A stretch of DNA of 8,313 bases from an uncultured Sphingomonadales bacterium (GTDB taxonomy: Bacteria > Pseudomonadota > Alphaproteobacteria > Sphingomonadales > Sphingomonadaceae). Positions within the stretch are counted from its first letter, which is position 1. Each line of letters begins with the position of its first letter. The stretch spans positions 1 through 8,313 of the forward strand of contig CAIKKO010000256.1 of the NCBI GenBank assembly GCA_903828025.1. The letters are read 5' to 3'. Shown in pieces: positions 5,789 through 8,313 of the stretch. The notes under the pieces are model-generated. The model made no database searches and was not told where the DNA came from. It saw nothing but the letters and a program-made list of their open reading frames with translations. Position numbers and translations under genes: made by a program.

Positions 5789-6081
5789 AGATTTTGACGG
5801 GAAATGATCTGGGCTCCGGCGATGTCGTCTGGTGGGACGGCACGGGCTGGTCGCGCGATGTGAACGACGCGGTGGACGTGGGCGATCATGCCGCAGCGAT
5901 CCTCGCCGCCGAGGAAGCCGCGCAGCGCGTGAACGCCAGCTATGCGATTGCCGCGACGCAGACCGCAGACGGCGTGCGCCCCGCGCATATCAAGGACCGC
6001 ATCCGCGCATTGGGGCCGACCGTGCGCCTCGACCTTTCCCTCCGCCCCGGCGATGCCGAAGCCGCGAAGCAGGTGATCTGA
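5785..6081 (+). CDS. DUF2849 family protein of the sulfite reductase operon
   Basis: This 98-aa protein has no assigned reaction. Its N-terminus (MKILTGNDLGSGDVVWWDG, then WSRDVNDAV) and its position between cobA and cysI match the DUF2849 family, recognised from recall. It has no signal peptide, membrane segment or cysteine, so it is presumably cytoplasmic and not a metal-cluster protein. The start is the GTG at 5785, which overlaps the cobA stop (GTGA) and has GGAG at 5773-5776; the stop is 2 nt before the cysI ATG. Strict placement next to cysI suggests a role in assembly, siroheme delivery or electron supply, which is inference only. Confidence 0.8.
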   Translation: MKILTGNDLGSGDVVWWDGTGWSRDVNDAVDVGDHAAAILAAEEAAQRVNASYAIAATQTADGVRPAHIKDRIRALGPTVRLDLSLRPGDAEAAKQVI

Positions 6082-6083
6082 CC

Positions 6084-7718
6084 ATGTACCAGTATGACCA
6101 ATACGATCAGGCCATGGTCGATGCGCGCGTGGAGGAATTCCGCGGGCAAGTGGCGCGCCGCCTTGCGGGCGAATTGACCGAGGACCAGTTCAAGCCGCTG
6201 CGGCTGAAGAACGGGCTCTATCTGCAGCTGCATGCCTATATGCTGCGGGTGGCCATCCCGTATGGCACGCTCAATGGCCGCCAGATGCGGCTGCTGGGCG
6301 ATATCGCGGACAAGTATGACCGCGGCTATGGCCACTTCACCACGCGGCAGAACATCCAGTACAACTGGATCAAGCTGGACGACACACCCGATATCCTTGC
6401 CGATCTGGCGACCGTGGAAATGCACGCGATCCAGACCAGCGGAAACTGCATCCGCAACATCAGCTCGGACCACATGGCCGGGGCGGCGGCGGACGAGCTG
6501 GTCGATCCGCGCCCTTATGCCGAGCTGCTGCGCCAGTGGTCGAGCTTCCATCCGGAATTCGACTACCTGCCGCGCAAGTTCAAGATCGCGGTGATCGCGA
6601 GCGATACCGACCGCGCGGCCATGCGCTTGCACGATATCGGCATCCAGATCGTGCAGAACGAAGCGGGCGAGATCGGCGCGAAGTTCTATGTCGGCGGCGG
6701 CATGGGCCGCACGCCGATGATTGCGCCGGTGATCCGCGAATTCGTGCCCGCGCTGCAGATGATCAGCTACGCCGAAGCAGCCTTGCGCGTCTACAACCGC
6801 TATGGCCGCCGCGATAACAAGTACAAGGCGCGGATCAAGATCCTCGTCCACGAGATCGGCGCGGACGAATATCGCCGTCAGGTGGAGGAAGAGTTCGCGC
6901 ATATCCTGACGCTGGGGCTGGAGCCGCCGCAGGCCGAGTTCGACCGGATTGCCGCGTTCTTTGCCGATCCGGGGCTGGAAAGCGGCCTTGCGGACGGGGT
7001 GGACCGCAGCGATCCCGATTTCGCGCTGTGGCTCGATCAGAACACGGCGGCGCACAAGCAGCCGGGTTATGCCGTCGTGGTCATCAGCCTGAAGCCCACG
7101 GGCGGCATTCCGGGCGATGCCAGCGCCGACCAGATCCGCCTGATGGGCGAGCTGGGCACGGCCTACAGCCTCGACGAGCTGCGCGTGACGCACACGCAGA
7201 ACATCGTGTTGCCGCATGTGAAGAAAGCCGATCTCTACACGCTGTGGCAGAAGCTGGACGCGGCGGGGCTCGGCAGCCCTAACCTCGATCTCATCAGCGA
7301 TATCATCGCGTGCCCGGGGCTCGATTATTGCAGCCTCGCCAATGCGCGCTCGATCCCGCTGGCGCAGAAGATCTCGCAGCGCTTTGCCGACGGGAACCGC
7401 CAGCGCGATCTGGGCGAGCTCAAGGTCAAGATTTCGGGCTGCATCAATGCCTGCGGGCACCACCATGCCGGGCATATCGGCATTCTGGGTGTCGACCGGA
7501 AAGGCACCGAGAACTACCAGCTTTCGTTCGGCGGCAGTGAGGCAGCGGATACGTCGCTGGGCGTGATCACCGGGCCGGGCTTCAGCGAGGACGGTGTGGT
7601 CGATGCCTTGGAGAAGGCCACGGAGGTCTATCTGGCGACCCGCACCGAGGGCGAGCGCTTCCTCGATACCTACCGCCGCATTGGCATGGCCCCGTTCAAG
7701 GAGGCGATTTATGGGTAA
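6084..7718 (+). CDS. cysI: Sulfite reductase, siroheme/4Fe-4S hemoprotein
   Basis: The 544-aa protein reduces sulfite to sulfide with six electrons in assimilatory sulfur metabolism. It has the two-fold ferredoxin-like/siroheme domain layout of the nitrite/sulfite reductase family. The 4Fe-4S ligands are visible as Cys410-x5-Cys416 (CPGLDYC) and Cys453-x3-Cys457 (CINAC). Basic residues that bind siroheme and sulfite in the E. coli enzyme have counterparts: Arg88 in FTTRQNIQ, Arg124 in NCIRN, and Lys165 and Lys167 in PRKFKIAV. The ATG at 6084 is preceded by AGGTGA (6071-6076); upstream in-frame extension overlaps DUF2849 and is not conserved. Nitrite reductase is the main alternative, but the neighbours cysH and DUF934 favour sulfite. 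No CysJ flavoprotein is in the window, so a ferredoxin or another donor may be used. Confidence 0.93.
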   Translation: MYQYDQYDQAMVDARVEEFRGQVARRLAGELTEDQFKPLRLKNGLYLQLHAYMLRVAIPYGTLNGRQMRLLGDIADKYDRGYGHFTTRQNIQYNWIKLDDTPDILADLATVEMHAIQTSGNCIRNISSDHMAGAAADELVDPRPYAELLRQWSSFHPEFDYLPRKFKIAVIASDTDRAAMRLHDIGIQIVQNEAGEIGAKFYVGGGMGRTPMIAPVIREFVPALQMISYAEAALRVYNRYGRRDNKYKARIKILVHEIGADEYRRQVEEEFAHILTLGLEPPQAEFDRIAAFFADPGLESGLADGVDRSDPDFALWLDQNTAAHKQPGYAVVVISLKPTGGIPGDASADQIRLMGELGTAYSLDELRVTHTQNIVLPHVKKADLYTLWQKLDAAGLGSPNLDLISDIIACPGLDYCSLANARSIPLAQKISQRFADGNRQRDLGELKVKISGCINACGHHHAGHIGILGVDRKGTENYQLSFGGSEAADTSLGVITGPGFSEDGVVDALEKATEVYLATRTEGERFLDTYRRIGMAPFKEAIYG

Positions 7719-8169
7719 GACCCTTTTGCGTTTGCGCGTCGACACGGCGAGCGGTGCGCCGGTGCTGTCGCTGGCGGACTTTCTGGCCTCGGACCCAATG
7801 TCCAATGGGGCTGCAGCGGTCCGCATCGAGCCGGGCGAGGACGCGCGCGCGCTGCTGCCGCATCTCGGCCGGATCGCGCTGATCGAAGTGAACTTCCGGG
7901 CTTACGGCGACGGGCGCGGCTATTCCTCCGCGCGCATCCTGCGCGAGGAAGGCTATACCGGCGAACTGCGCGCGACCGGCGATGTGCTGCTCGATCAGCT
8001 GAGCCACATGAAGCGCTGCGGGTTCGATGCCTTTGCCCCCGCCAAGCCGATTGCGGCGGAAGCGGCGCAGCAGGCCTTCGCGACCTGGCCCGATGTCTAT
8101 CAGAAGACGGTGGATGGCCGCAGCCCGATCTGGGCCAAGCGCCACAGCTTGTCATCCGATGGCCTCTAA
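7711..8169 (+). CDS. DUF934 family protein of the sulfite reductase operon
   Basis: This 152-aa protein has the DUF934 signature: ALIEVNFRAYGDGRGYSSAR (residues 56-75), then LREEGYTGELRATGDVLLDQ (77-96) and KRCGFDAFA (101-109). DUF934 members sit between sulfite reductase and CysH in many proteobacteria and are often labelled oxidoreductase-like, but no reaction is established to my knowledge. No signal peptide or membrane segment is seen, and Cys103 is the only cysteine. The start at 7711 has a perfect AAGGAGG at 7698-7704, the strongest ribosome binding site in the operon, and overlaps the cysI stop by 8 nt. The strong site suggests it is made in good amount relative to its neighbours. It shares an 11-nt overlap with cysH. 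Confidence 0.88.
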   Translation: MGKTLLRLRVDTASGAPVLSLADFLASDPMSNGAAAVRIEPGEDARALLPHLGRIALIEVNFRAYGDGRGYSSARILREEGYTGELRATGDVLLDQLSHMKRCGFDAFAPAKPIAAEAAQQAFATWPDVYQKTVDGRSPIWAKRHSLSSDGL

Positions 8170-8313
8170 CCTGACTCGCCAGATCGACACGCTGGCGACC
8201 GGGCCGCGCTTTACCGAAAGCGAGGCGATCCGGCTCAACCACCTGTTTCGCGGCACCGACACGCCCGAAATGCTGCGCAGTGTGCTGGGCGACAAGCTGA
8301 TCGGCGATGTTGC
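8159..8313 (+). CDS. cysH: Phosphoadenylyl-/adenylyl-sulfate reductase CysH, N-terminal fragment
   Basis: Only the first 51 codons are in the window. CysH reduces PAPS or APS to sulfite with thioredoxin or glutathione electrons, supplying the substrate of CysI. The visible part is N-terminal helical sequence, with PEMLRSVLGDKLIGDVA resembling the segment just before the substrate-binding loop in CysH proteins. The loop, the catalytic Cys and the cysteine pairs that separate APS from PAPS enzymes lie beyond the edge. The ATG at 8159 overlaps the DUF934 stop by 11 nt and has no clear Shine-Dalgarno, so translation is probably coupled. The identification depends partly on operon order. Confidence 0.78.
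   Translation, partial: MASNLTRQIDTLATGPRFTESEAIRLNHLFRGTDTPEMLRSVLGDKLIGDV

Noticed and set aside
5832..6083. N-terminal extension of cysI back to 5832
   Set aside because: It overlaps the DUF2849 gene in another frame, reads as Arg-rich low-complexity sequence, and the ATG at 6084 has its own ribosome binding site.
7594..7710. N-terminal extension of the DUF934 protein
   Set aside because: It overlaps the conserved cysI C-terminus, while AAGGAGG stands at the right distance from the ATG at 7711.
5940..7826. 628-codon open frame on the minus strand across cysI
   Set aside because: Same cause: antisense to a fully conserved cysI, low-complexity composition, no start signal and no family resemblance.
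1..8313. CRISPR array, tRNA or rRNA genes, phage or defence genes
   Set aside because: No regularly spaced repeats, no cloverleaf-like segment and no such protein family were recognised on either strand.

Overview
The window looks like a chromosomal segment of a high-GC alphaproteobacterium, most likely a sphingomonad (Sphingomonadales). The evidence is the strong G/C preference at third codon positions, a 'GTCGAAGGGCG'-type intergenic repeat of the kind I associate with sphingomonads, a MarR-like regulator of a type I associate with that order, and the gene order cobA - DUF2849 - cysI - DUF934 - cysH, which is a known alphaproteobacterial sulfate-assimilation arrangement. This placement comes from recall and sequence character, not from a search.

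Layout: (1) 1-678, minus strand: N-terminal 226 residues of an exported alpha/beta-hydrolase (esterase/lipase-like), running off the left edge. (2) 679-917: divergent intergenic region with a possible purA promoter and a short repeat. (3) 918-2207, plus: purA, complete adenylosuccinate synthetase (429 aa). (4) 2208-2497: gene-free stretch with an unusual chain of overlapping inverted repeats. (5) 2498-3562, plus: 354-aa regulator with a receiver-like N-terminal half and a MarR-type winged helix at the C-terminus, followed by a strong GC-rich hairpin. (6) 3629-4878: a complete, apparently intact IS3-family insertion sequence with 30-bp inverted repeats (29/30 matching), orfA and orfB on the minus strand, and an A7 slippery site for a -1 frameshift. 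No target-site duplication is visible. (7) 4879-4996: short leader of the next operon, with a possible H-type pseudoknot that would cover the start of cobA. (8) 4997-8313, plus: tightly packed cobA, DUF2849, cysI, DUF934 and the beginning of cysH.

How the genes work together: cobA methylates uroporphyrinogen III with SAM, the first committed step to siroheme. CysI uses siroheme and a 4Fe-4S cluster to reduce sulfite to sulfide, and CysH makes the sulfite from PAPS or APS. DUF2849 and DUF934 are conserved but functionally unassigned companions. Neighbouring genes overlap by 4, 8 and 11 nt or lie 2 nt apart, so translational coupling is likely. No flavoprotein subunit (CysJ) lies in the window, so the electron donor is not visible here.

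The most interesting signal is the cobA leader (4948-4997). Two interlocking stems give H-type pseudoknot topology, and the first loop closely resembles, from memory, the loop 1 segment of SAM-II riboswitches, directly upstream of a SAM-consuming enzyme. The downstream conserved part of SAM-II is not present, so this is either a divergent or new SAM-sensing element or a coincidence; a covariance-model search and an alignment of homologous leaders would decide. I see no CRISPR array, tRNA or rRNA, and no other obviously new multi-gene system.
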